Source: Lycocorax pyrrhopterus obiensis (Eukaryota > Chordata > Aves > Passeriformes > Paradisaeidae). Taken from it: a stretch of DNA of 64,000 bases. The stretch's first letter is position 1; each line of letters begins with the position of its first letter. Where the stretch lies: positions 22,361,659 through 22,425,658 of the forward strand of contig JACSVZ010000008.1 in the NCBI GenBank assembly GCA_014706295.1, given 5' to 3'. Positions 33,901-45,900 of the stretch are shown here, piece after piece. The notes below the pieces were generated by a model. It ran no database searches, was not told the DNA's origin, and worked only from the letters and a program-made list of their open reading frames with translations. Position numbers and translations under genes: made by a program.

Positions 33901-36900
33901 AGAGGCCAGGTTTAATGGAAGTGAGCATCACACAGAACCTTTTGCAATTGAAAGCTGGCAAAGCCCTGGTCCTGGTGGGAATGAGCCCACTTGCGCTGAA
34001 ACAGCTTTTTGTGAAGGCAGTGGTTTGCTCTGGTGTGTCCTGCTGCATCCAAGCAGATGGCTGAGCCAGGGAATGAGGCAAGGCTCAGGAGGGAGACCCA
34101 CAGCCACCCTCCCCATCCATGAGGGAGGTGGCAGAGGAGGGTCCTGGCTGGGTGTCACAGGGACACATAGGGTGGTTGGGAAGTGCTGGCCCACCCCCAT
34201 CACCTGCTGACCCTTGACCAACGCTGTTGGCCAGCCCTCCCAGCCCATCCTTGGCCTCACATTCCCCCACCCGGCTCTTGTTTCCTTCCACAAATATTGA
34301 GAAAATAAATAGCACAGCCAAAAGGGGACATCCCTGCATCCTCATACACAGCTGCCTCCCAGGGAGCCCACACCAGGTGGTGACCCCGCATTCCTCAGTC
34401 TGGGGGGTTAACTGAGAGAAAGCAAATATTGCTTCTCCTGGGCTGCTCCAGCCTGTGCCTGTGGCCAGGCTGTCTCTTGCCTAAGGAAAGGAACTCGTGG
34501 GGCAGGCAGGTCCCATCTCTGACAGGGGTGGTTGCACAAACATTTCTCTTCACCCGGGGTAGCTCAAATTCCCCATTGTGGCCTTGAGCCTGCTCCTTAG
34601 ACGGGATCTTCCTATCCCCCATCCTCCTTGACTCTCTCATCCTGGTCTTGTCTCTTAGCAACTGCCCCTGCCCAGGACCTGGGCTGTGTAGGGAGGGATG
34701 TGACACTTTCTATGCATCAGTCACTTTGTCACCTCCAGAGTGAGGGTGAGGCCGTTAACCCCGAAGCACAGTGAGTGACGATAGAGCATCCCTGCCACAC
34801 CTCCCCCCGGTGGCAGCCGCTGCTCTGCCTCCAGCTTGACACCGATCCCTGCTACAATAACGATACGGGTGGCAATCAGGGAGGAATTAAAGGATAATTA
34901 ATGCCAATCCACATGGAAAATTGCTCTCGTCAAACAAACCTGATATCATTTTTTTTGATGAGCTGACAAATTGGGTTGATAAGTAGCGACTGTGCTGACA
35001 TGATATACCGAGACTTCTGCAAGTCATTTTACTCTTGCCTGGAGGATATTGCCATGAAAACATTAATATTCTGCAAAAATCTGTGTAGCATTTCTGACAG
35101 CGTGCTTCAGTGGTAGAAATCCCTGGGGGAATTGCAGTGGTCACCTCTCTGGCAGGGTGCAGTGGGGGTCAGATGGTGGTGAACTAATGTTCACCATCTC
35201 TNNNNNNNNNNGGGTGTGCAGTATACCTGGAACCGACTGCCCCAGGGGTGGAAACACAGTCCCACAATCTGCCATGGACTAATCCAGACTGCACTGGAAA
35301 GGGGTGAGGCTCCAGAACATCTGCAGTACATTGATGACATCATTGTGTGGGGGAACACCGCAGAAGAAGTGTTCGAGAAAGGAGAGAAAATCATCCAGAT
35401 TCTCCTAGAAGCTGGTTTTGCCATCAAGAAGAGCAAAGTCAAGGGACCTGCTCGAGAGATCCAGTTCCTGGGAGTGAAATGGCAAGATGGACGGCGTCAG
35501 ATTCCCACTGAGGTCGTCAATAAGATCACAGCAATGTCTCCACCAACTAACAAGAAGGAAACACAGGCTTTCCTAGGTGTCATAGGCTTCTGGAGAATGC
35601 ATATTCCTGAATATAGCCAGATTGTGAGTCCTCTCTACGTGGTTACCCGCAAGAAGAACAATTTCCACTGGGGCCCTGAACAGCAACAAGCCTTTGCCCA
35701 GATCAAGCAAGAGATTGCTCATGCGGTAGCCCTTGGCCCAGTCCGGACAGGACCAGGAGTGAAGAACGTGCTCTACTCTGCAGCCGGGAGCCATGGTCTG
35801 TCCTGGAGCCTTTGGCAGAAAGTGTCTGGTGAGACTCGAGGTCGACCACTGGGATTCTGGAGCCGAAGCTACAGAGGATCTGAAGCCAATTACACCCCAA
35901 CAGAGAAGGAAATCTTGGCCGCCTATGAAGGAATCCAAGCTGCCTCAGAGGTCATTGGCACTGAAGCACAGCTCCTCCTGGCACCCCGGCTACCGGTGCT
36001 GGGGTGGATGTTCAAAGCAGAGGTTCCCTCTACCCACCATGCCACCAATGCCACATGGAGCAAATGGATTGCTCTCATCACACAGCGCGCCCGTATCGGA
36101 AACCTGAATCGCCCTGGAATTTTGGAAATAATCACAAATTGGCCCGAAGGTGAAAACTTTGGTCTCAGTGATGAGGAAGAACAAGAGCAAGTGACACGTG
36201 CTGAAGAAGCTCCACCGTACAACCAACTGCCAGCAGAAGACACACGCTACGCTCTTTTCACCGATGGTTCTTGTCGCATTGTAGGGATGAAACGAAAGTG
36301 GAAAGCAGCCATATGGAGTCCCACACGCCGGGTTGCAGAAGCTATTGAAGGAGAAGGTGGATCGAGCCAATTTGCCGAACTCAAAGCTGTTCAGCTAGCC
36401 CTGGACATTGCTGAAAGAGAAAAGTGGCCAAAGCTCTACCTCTACACTGATTCGTGGATGGTAGCCAATGCTCTGTGGGGATGGCTGGAAAAGTGGGAGA
36501 AGGCCAATTGGCAGCGTAGGGGAAAACCCATCTGGGCTGCTGAAGAGTGGAAAGACGTTGCTGCCCGAGTGAAAAAGCTACTTGTGAAAGTTCGCCATGT
36601 AGATGCTCATGTCCCCAAGAGTAGGGCTAATGAGGAACACCGAAACAACGAACAGGTAGATCAGGCTGCAAAGATAGAGGTGTCACAGATAGACTTAGAT
36701 TGGAAACACAAGGGAGAGTTGTTCCTAGCTCGATGGGCCCATGATGCCTCAGGTCATCAAGGCAGAGATGCCACCTATAAGTGGGCACGAGACCGAGGGG
36801 TGGATCTAACCATGGACAGTATCTCCCAGGTGATCCATGACTGTGAGACGTGCGCTGCGATCAAGCAGGCCAAGCGAGTGAAACCCCTATGGTACGGTGG

Positions 36901-39900
36901 GCGATGGTCCAAATACAAGTATGGGGAGGCCTGGCAGATTGATTACATCACACTGCCTCAAACACGCCAAGGCAAGCGCTATGTGCTCACAATGGTAGAA
37001 GCCACCACTGGATGGCTGGAGACCTACCCTGTGCCTCATGCTACTGCCCGGAACACCATCCTGGGCCTTGAAAAGCAAGTCCTTTGGAGACATGGTACCC
37101 CCGAGAGAATTGAATCCGACAATGGGACTCATTTCAAGAACAGCCTCATAAACACCTGGGCTAGAGAACATGGCATTGAATGGGTGTACCATATCCCTTA
37201 CCATGCACCAGCAGCTGGGAAAGTGGAGCGATGCAATGGATTGCTGAAAACCACCTTGAAGGCCCTAGGTGGGGGAACCTTCAAAAATTGGGAACAGCAT
37301 CTAGCAAAGGCCACTTGGTTAGTCAACACTCGGGGTTCCACCAATAGAGCTGGTCCAGCCCAATCTGAATCCCTGCATACAGTAGATGGAGATAAGGTTC
37401 CAGTAGTGCATGCCAGGGGACTGTTAGGAAAGACTGTTTGGGTTACTTCTGCCTCGAGTACAGACAAACCCGTCCGTGGGGTTGTCTTTGCTCAGGGACC
37501 TGGTTGCACATGGTGGGTAATGCAGAGAGACGGAACAACACGTTGTGTACCGCAGGGAGATCTGATTGTTGGGTGAAAACCACATGTAATGTGAAATGCC
37601 TGTACACCACTGCTTGCTGAGTGTCACTGTCACTGTTTGTACATAGCTGTATATATGTATTAATGTGTGTGTGTGTGTGTAGAGTTAGAATATATTAATT
37701 TGGGCATTGAGCCAATGATATGTGATAAGGGGTGGAATGTCTTGGGGTGACTCTATCATGTGTATCCCCTATCATGCTCTATGCCCAGGAAGTAATTTTG
37801 TGCCTTTTCTGTGCCTTTAAACTGAGCTTGAAACAAAAAAACCAAACAAACTTTTCAAAACAGTTTCCCAAGGACACAGAGATACACTCCTCTGCGTTCT
37901 CTGGCTGCAGGAGCAGGGGGGAGCACCCTGCTCGCTTTCCTTCAGCCAGCGGTTTCGGGTTTTTTTTCTTTTCCCTTTTCTTCCCGGCGTGAGACGGAAA
38001 GTTGAACTTTTGTTTCCTGGGACTTTGGTTTTTTCCTTTCTTCTCTTCTGGACTGTTCAACAACATCAGAACACATCGGGAGAATTTTCCCCCGAGGCCC
38101 GGGGGGTGGGCCCTCGCCGACCCAGCTCCGAGGAGGAGAGAGACCACACCTACAGAAGGACTCTGAAATCTTCCCAGGTTTCTCTCTATAGTGAGAGATT
38201 TCATTTCATTATTTAGCATTATTATCCTTTTCCTGTGTGTTTGTTGAATAAATAGTTCTTATCTCATTCACTTTCCTTCGAGGAAAATATTTTCTTTTCC
38301 CCGAACCCTGTGGGGGGAAGGGTGGTTGTAACCTGGTTTCCTCTCAGAGGATATATTGCTAGATTTTGGCCAAACCGGCACACCCTGCCAGTTGCATTTC
38401 CCAGATCTGTAGGGGTTAGAGACGTGGTGACAGCCCTGCCCGTCTCTCCAGGGGCTGTGCCTCCCACCAATGGCCAGATTTCTCCTCCAGACCTGCTACA
38501 TGGTGCCAGAGCTGTGTGTTCGCAGCCTGTCTGGTGGCAGAGCCTTGGTTGGAAGCGTGTCATTCCCAAATGAGATGAAGAGTGTGGAAGTGGAGGGCTG
38601 TTGGGGATTGGTGTCACTGGAGGGGACCTCAAGGTCATTGCTTTTGAGTTTTATTAATGGCTGAGAGTGGGAGGAGGACACAAACTGTGAGACAGTTGTC
38701 TACTGGGAATATCACCTATGCCTTAGGTCAGCACATCATTTTGTGGGAGATTTTAGCTTTTTAGGGGGAGCAGGGCTACGGAAGAGGCCAGGTTTAATGG
38801 AAGTGAGCATCACACAGAACCTTTTGCAATTGAAAGCTGGCAAAGCCCTGGTCCTGGTGGGAATGAGCCCACTTGCGCTGAAACAGCTTTTTGTGAAGGC
38901 AGTGGTTTGCTCTGGTGTGTCCTGCTGCATCCAAGCAGATGGCTGAGCCAGGGAATGAGGCAAGGCTCAGGAGGGAGACCCACAGCCACCCTCCCCATCC
39001 ATGAGGGAGGTGGCAGAGGAGGGTCCTGGCTGGGTGTCACAGGGACACATAGGGTGGTTGGGAAGTGCTGGCCCACCCCCATCACCTGCTGACCCTTGAC
39101 CAACGCTGTTGGCCAGCCCTCCCAGCCCATCCTTGGCCTCACATTCCCCCACCCGGCTCTTGTTTCCTTCCACAAATATTGAGAAAATAAATAGCACAGC
39201 CAAAAGGGGACATCCCTGCATCCCTCCATACACAGCTGCCTCCCCAGGGAGCCACACAGGTGGTGACCCCGCATTCCTCAGTCTGGGGGTTAACTGAGAG
39301 AAAGCAAATATTGGCTTCTCCTGGGGCTGCTCCAGCCTGTGCCTGTGGCCAGGGCTGTCTCTTGCCTAAGGAAAGGGACTCGTGGGGCAGGCAGGTCCCC
39401 ATCTCTGACAGGGGTGGTTGCACAAACATGTCTCTTCACCCGGGTAGCTCAAATTCCCCATTGTGGCCTTGAGCCTGCTCCTTAGGACGGGATCTTCCTA
39501 TCCCCCATCCTCCTTGACTCTCTTCATCCTGGTCTTGTCTCTTAGCAACTGCCCCTGCCCAGGACCTGGGCTGTGTAGGGAGGGATGTGACACTTTCTAT
39601 GCATCAGTCACTTTGTCACCTCCAGAGTGAGGGTGAGGTCGTTAACCCCGAAGCACAGTGAGTGACGATAGAGCATCCCTGCCACACCTCCCCCCGGTGG
39701 CAGCCGCTGCTCTGCCTCCAGCTTGACACCGATCCCTGCTACAATAACGATACGGGTGGCAATCAGGGAGGAATTAAAGGATAATTAATGCCAATCCACA
39801 TGGAAAATTGCTCTCGTCAAACAAACCTGATATCATTTTTTTTTGATGAGCTGACAAATTGGGTTGATAAGTAGCGACTGTGCTGACATGATATACCGAG

Positions 39901-42900
39901 ACTTCTGCAAGTCATTTTACTCTTGCCTGGAGGATATTGCCATGAAAACATTAATATTCTGCAAAAATCTGTGTAGCATTTCTGACAGCGTGCTTCAGTG
40001 GTAGAAATCCCTGGGGGAATTGCAGTGGTCACCTCTCTGGCAGGGTGCAGTGGGGGTCAGATGGTGGTGAACTAATGTTCACCATCTCTGCAGAGCTGTG
40101 GTGGTCTTGGAATCTTTGGTAGCAATATTGATTTTTGCCAATCATCCCCCCAATGTCCTGGTCTCTTGTTGCCTCTTCTTTCTGCCTTGCACCAGCTGAG
40201 GGTGAGCTGAGTGGTGTGGGTGATGTAGCTTGGGAAGAAACCACCTGCACAGTCACAGAACTCAGTCTGGGAGGAAACGTGAGCCAATAGGTGAAAGGAG
40301 CAGCGCTGGCGCTGCTGGCGGGATGCCGGCCTAGCGGGATGCTCCGCCTGAAACACCTGCACTGGAAAACATCCTCATGCAAGGTCACGCAGCTGGGGAA
40401 AAAAAAATGTAGGTCACAGCTACAAGACGGGGAGCAGTGTCTGGGGATGTGGTTACACTGAAAAGGACTTAGCAGCCATCGTGTAAGCCTGCTCTGGGAT
40501 GCAGGCTTCCAGCTCGGGGAGTGATGGGTGCGCGGAGTAGCTCTGGGTACTCGGGAGTTGCCATTTTGGGGGGCAGGAGGGAGGCCTCTGCTGAGCACCG
40601 TTTCTGCTTCAGGGCCCACAGTTTGGAGACATGTTGGGAAACTAGAAAGTGCTCAGAGAGGAAGTGCAGGATAATTGGAGGTCTGGAAAATCTGCCTTCC
40701 AGTGAAAAGAATTAAAAAGCTCAGCCTATTTAGTGTATGCAAGAGGGGGCTAGGAGAGAAATTTATCCCCGTCTCTGCATACCTGCATGGGGAAAAACCT
40801 GATTATAGGGACCCCATTAATTTAAAAAAAAAAAAAAGAAAAAAGAGAAAAAGCATAAAATCATTCAATAGCTGGGGGCTGAAACTAGACAAATTCAGAC
40901 TAGAATTAAATTTGTCTTTTTCACGACAGAGAGCAATTAACCGTTGAACACTCAGGTGGGAAGAGGTGAATTGAATGTCCTTTGAAGTTGCAAAGGAGAC
41001 TGTACTTCTTTTCCCAGTGGTGAAAATTGGAAGTGTCAGGGTTGGAGCAGAAATCCCTGGGAGGGCTCTGGGTCTGGGCTGAGTGCTCAGAGGTGTCCCA
41101 GTGATAAAGTGTCCCCTTCTGGGTGATGGATGACACCCCATCCGCTCTCCCTCTCTGGGTACTGGGGACATCAGTCCAGTGCCTCCAACACAGGCCAGGT
41201 CCTTAATTGCTCTCAAAGCCCCCAAGCATCCCTGCTCTGCGAGGCTGGCTGAGCAAAGCCGGCTGCAGAGGCTCTTCTCCATCTGGGATGATGTGAGTTG
41301 ATGTCTGAACAGGCACGTCTGCGGGTAGGGATGGGGCTGCCACAGCCAGGGGGCTGCTGGAGGGGGTTCCAGGCTGCCCCTGCTGCTCTCAGCCAGGCAG
41401 GGGGGATCCACTGGCGCCGCTCTTCCCACGCTCTCCCCGGGGAATGCTCAGCCCTGGCCTTCCCGACCTCTGCGCTGCAATCCTGTCTGAGCATCTTAGG
41501 CAGAGATATATATTACTAGCACTGTAAAAGGGAAAGACAGCTTCGCTTTAATTTTATGAGCTCTAGAGAACCTTGCCTGGTTAGGTGCTGGCTGAACTTG
41601 GCGGGGGCTCTGGCTTGGAGTTCACAGGGCAAATAGCGGTGGTGGCTGAAGATGTTCTCTCTTCCCTACGCTCCTCCCTTGCCCATCACAACCGTTCCTC
41701 CTGCACCCCCACCTCCACAGAGCCAGACGGAACCTGTTCCTCTCTCATTCCCATCCATCTGCAGAGAGATGCCAGCAGTGACTGTGACGGCACAGCCAAA
41801 ACAGAGTGCTCCTGGATTATCCCAGCCTGGAGTTTTCCTGTCTATCAGTGCCCAAAATTGTGCCTGGAACAATGAGAATGTGAAACTGGGCTGTAGATGA
41901 GGACATGGCTCTGGGGAAGTTGCACTGTGGCTGGATTTGGGGACACTTAGAGAGTGGGGGGATGCTGTGGGGAGCTGTTGGTGCCCCCATGAGCAGGGCA
42001 CTTGCAGCCTGCCGACCCTTGATCCCCCGGTTGTAGGACTCTCTTTACATCCTCTGGGAATCTTTGTGCTCCTGTCCTTGCAGCCTTCCACTGCCGGGCC
42101 TGGGTTTTGTGCTTTTGCTTCTTTTTTTTCCCTTTATTTTCCAGCCTCTTTCACAAAGACACCTATTCTCCCCCCACCGTGCCCTGGGGATTTACACAGA
42201 AAGCTCACCCTCAACATGGCAAAAGAAAGGCCCGGGCGGCCCGGGAGAGGAAGCTCACACAAAATGTGGTGTGTGGCTCTTTGTGTACCCTTTGTAATTC
42301 CTCTGCACAATGAACTGCCCCGGCCACCCACCAGCCCCGGGCTATCCCAGGTGCCTCATCCCTCATGCCCCTCGATGTGGCAGCGGGCAGAGATGAAGAT
42401 GTTCCTCGACAGGCAGCCAAGAGCACAGCCTTTGTGCTCAGAAAAGGGGAAATTTGGGCAGGATGGAGATCGCCATGTTCCTGCAGCAGCAAAAAGCACC
42501 TTGCATCCCCGCTAGCCCACAGGCAGAGCGCTGGGGGTCCCTCCGGCAGAGCCCTTCCATCAGCCCCGCTCTGACGGCTTTTAACATGCTAATGACCCTC
42601 TCAAGGGCAGGAGCAGCTCTGTGTAAAACCCATGTTCAGCCCTCGGTCATGGACATTTGCTCGGAGACACAGTGTTAAATATTTATCCTCCCTGCCTCCC
42701 CCCCAGCTCCGCAGGCATTAACAATAGCGATTGCAACCAGCCCCTTCCCCCTCGCCGGGAACATGTGGCTCCCGGACCATGACAGCGAACGTTATCGTTT
42801 GTACCTGTGAATTATTGATAAGGTATAAGATAGTTCTTGCGGTGAAAAAATAATGAGAGGGAGAGGCTGCAGCCTGGCGGGGCAGGCTCTGCTTCAAACC

Positions 42901-45900
42901 CTCTTCTCCAGGGGCAAAATGGGCGGTGGGACCCTGTTCCTGCTGGGCCCATCCACCAGCTGACCGTGCCGGCTCTCAGCAGCGTGTGGCCAGCACCCGG
43001 CTGCCGTTGTGCCTGGTGACTCCTCTCGGCATGGGTCCGGCTGGCGCCTGTCCCCTCCTGGCTGTCCGCCACCTTTCCCAGGGGAGGTGGGCAGCTGCCC
43101 TCCCTCCCCGGCCCCACGCTGCCTGAGCCACCCGTGAGCCGGGGATGTCGCTCAGGCAGCTGCCCGCGGGTCGTGGGGGTGAGTGGGGATGTCCCAGCTC
43201 GGCGGGGCGGCTGCTCACCCCGCGCTGCCGCCGCGGGGAAGGGGCAGGTATTGCCCGGCCCTGCAGACGCCATGGCTCCAAGGAGCAGATGGGAGAGCCT
43301 TTCAGCTGGTCGGGCTGGGGAGCTCAGGAGGTCTCCAGGGGCTGAAGGAGAGAGAGTGGTCCTTGGCCTGTGGCTTTATACGCTGTCCCTGTGCCCTAAT
43401 CTGTCCCCGGAAAAATGGAGATGATCCTGCTGAGTCCCTGGAAAGCAGGTGGCAGTCCTGAAAAGGGGTCAGTTCCCTGGCTTAGACCTGTCGTTTGGTT
43501 GGAAGCTGAATGCAGAGTGTCCATCGCCATAGCCGTGTCCCAGAGAGCCCCTGTGTCTGCCAGCTGGGCTCCTCTGGGCTCCAGCTCTGCTTTGCAAGCC
43601 CCTGGGATGCCATGTGGGAAGGTGCAGATGGCTCAGGGGGAATCTTGTCATGGTGACGTGGGCAGTCTGATTAAAATGGTTCAAAGCCCAGCTTTGATAT
43701 ACTTAGACCCTCAACACTGCTGTGTTTTGCAGGGAGAGCATGAGCAGGAGAGTCCAGGCATTAGCGTGCAGATCTGGGTCAATCTGGGGCTGCACATCTG
43801 CGTCCCTGGGCCTGGTGGTGGAGAAGCAGGGTCTTCCTTGTGCCTAACCTCCCCAGAGTGCTCTTTAGGTTGTGTGCATAAGGAAGCATTGCTGGGAGAG
43901 GAGCATTGAATGGTCTTCCCACCAGCCTCAAAAGATGGGCTGGACTCCTGGAGGGCCGTGTCTTCCCCTCTGCTGCTCCCCAGGCTGCGGCTTTTCCAGG
44001 TGTGCTGACACAGGAGTGGGCAGAAAATAGCAAAAAAGTGAGAATTAAGGAGCGATGAAGAGAGCACGTGTGTGTGCGGCGTGTCTGCATGCTGGAGGGA
44101 GTGCGGACGTGATGCGGTGGGCGATGGTTGCAGTGCGTGCCGTAGCGTATGGACACAGCGTGACAAATTCCCAGGCAGTGCAGCAATGCGAGCCCCCAGC
44201 CCGAGGGTGCTCCAGCCTCAGGCAGCGTCACCCTGGGCACGAGCTGCAGCGTGGGAGCTGCAGCAAAGAAGGGGTTGAGTACAGCTCTCGCTCTCACTGC
44301 AGCAGAGCATCCCTGAGCAGGTGATTGATCCCGGCATTAAAGGCTCTGGGAATGGGAGCCCTTGTCTCACCCTCCCGCTCCCTGACTTGCCTCCAGCCGT
44401 GCAGCAAATACAGGCCAGTCCACTCGGATAGCAACTTTGAAGCGTGAATTTCAAACACTCTCTCTGTCATCATCCCCTCTCCTGTGTCTGATGGGATGCA
44501 CAGGGAGCAGCAGGAACACCGGGCACATGAAACAGCCCTGTTCAAAGCCTGGCACTGCAGCTCCCACTTGCTAGCTGAGTTAAGTTTGCAGGCAATTACC
44601 AGGTGGTGTTCCCTGCCTTTGCTCCTGGCCTTTTCCCTTGCAAACCACAGGCTCTCTGCTCTGCTTTTAGGGGAAGAGCCTGGCCCCAGAGCAGACACAA
44701 ATACCAGAGCACATAGACATTGTGTTGGACTGGGCTCCTGTCTGCAGGTTAAGGTGGCAGCTTAAGGGGGGGTGCTGCAGCCCTCTTGTGCCCCATCCCG
44801 TGGTCCCCATGGTTCCATTTCAGCACTGAATCAGGCTCACACCAAGCCAAGACTGAGGAAGAGAAGTTTTCTGTGCAGGGGGCAAAGCAAGACTGCAGTA
44901 CTTTGGCCCCCTTCTCAGGCAGACGAGACCAAATCCAAGCCTTTTTTTTCTCCAGCTGCATTCTGGCTAGAAGGGTGCAGTGGGGATGTGCCCATCCTGT
45001 GCTGGATCCCAGGGTGCTGTGGGATGCTCACATGCTCAGCCAGAGCTGTGGCTGTGTGTGCAGGGGGAGGATCCAGCCCCTTCCCTGCGCGAGGCAGAGG
45101 CAAGACAGCGCATGTGAGCTCAACTTTACAAGACATCAAATGTGCTGTGGTTGGATGGAAATTGGCTCTTGGAGCTCCTTTCTTATGGCACAGAGCAGCT
45201 CCTGGCTCCTGCTCCCCCCTCAGCGAGTGGATGGGCTGATAATATGAGGAAGCGCCTGCTCCCCTTCAAGCCACTGTGCCTGGGATCTCATCTCCAGGCT
45301 CGCTGACAATTTGCATTAATGTTTGCTTAACTAACCAGGAGCCCTCTTACATCCCAGTCGCCTTTGCTGGGGGGGCTCACATGGCTCATGGGGCAGCAGG
45401 ACTGGCAGAGGCATTTCTGGGCTGTCTCCTTTGTGCTTCGGCAATCTCCAACCCTCAGAAAAAAAAATCCTCTGCCAGAAGAGTGGGCCCTTTCCCCACT
45501 TTACTTCAAAAGATGTTCTGGATTTCTGTCCAGCCAGGTCCCTGCCTTATTCCTAAGCAGGATTTCAGTGTGGGAGCTGGCTAATTTGCAGTATTTTACA
45601 TAGTAATATGTTGTCAGAAATGCTTTTAAATGCCTATAATATTTAATTAGGGGGAAGATTTCAGCATATTAGGCATGAATAGGGCTGTCTAATTAGTTAT
45701 TGACAATTTCATATCCGTGAAGGTAATTAAGTAAAAGCTGGAAGCAAGCTCTCATGTATGAATCCACCCCATTTTGGGGCTGCTCTGGGATACAGCAGAG
45801 TTGGTGCTGGTTGTCTGGCCTTGGAGCAGCTTGTACCCATCCAGGGCTGCTGCAGGGCTTTCTGCCTCCATGAGAGCCATTCCACATGTCAGGAAAGCCC

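Larger units (their letters stand above)
35212..38382 (+). mobile_element. 3' half of an ERVL-like, env-less endogenous retrovirus
   Basis: From the gap rightward: an open pol (RT, RNase H, integrase) to 37576, then only 161 bp to a 645-bp LTR, with a polypurine tract just before it. There is no room for env, which agrees with ERVL-type (class III, spuma-related) elements. The right edge is precise: TG...CA LTR termini followed directly by the host segment CCCTGCC, also found at the empty site (33502). The 5' half is lost at the gap. The open pol suggests a recent insertion. Family assignment is from overall protein resemblance and lack of env, not a search. Confidence 0.88.

Noticed and set aside
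37577..37737. Remnant env gene between pol and the LTR
   Set aside because: Only 161 bp separates the pol stop from the LTR; it holds a TG repeat and the polypurine tract with no coding similarity.
33502..40089. True tandem segmental duplication bracketing the provirus
   Set aside because: The breakpoints coincide with the LTR end and an N gap, and differences between copies are mostly homopolymer indels. An empty/filled allele misjoin explains all of it more simply, though raw reads are needed to exclude a real duplication.
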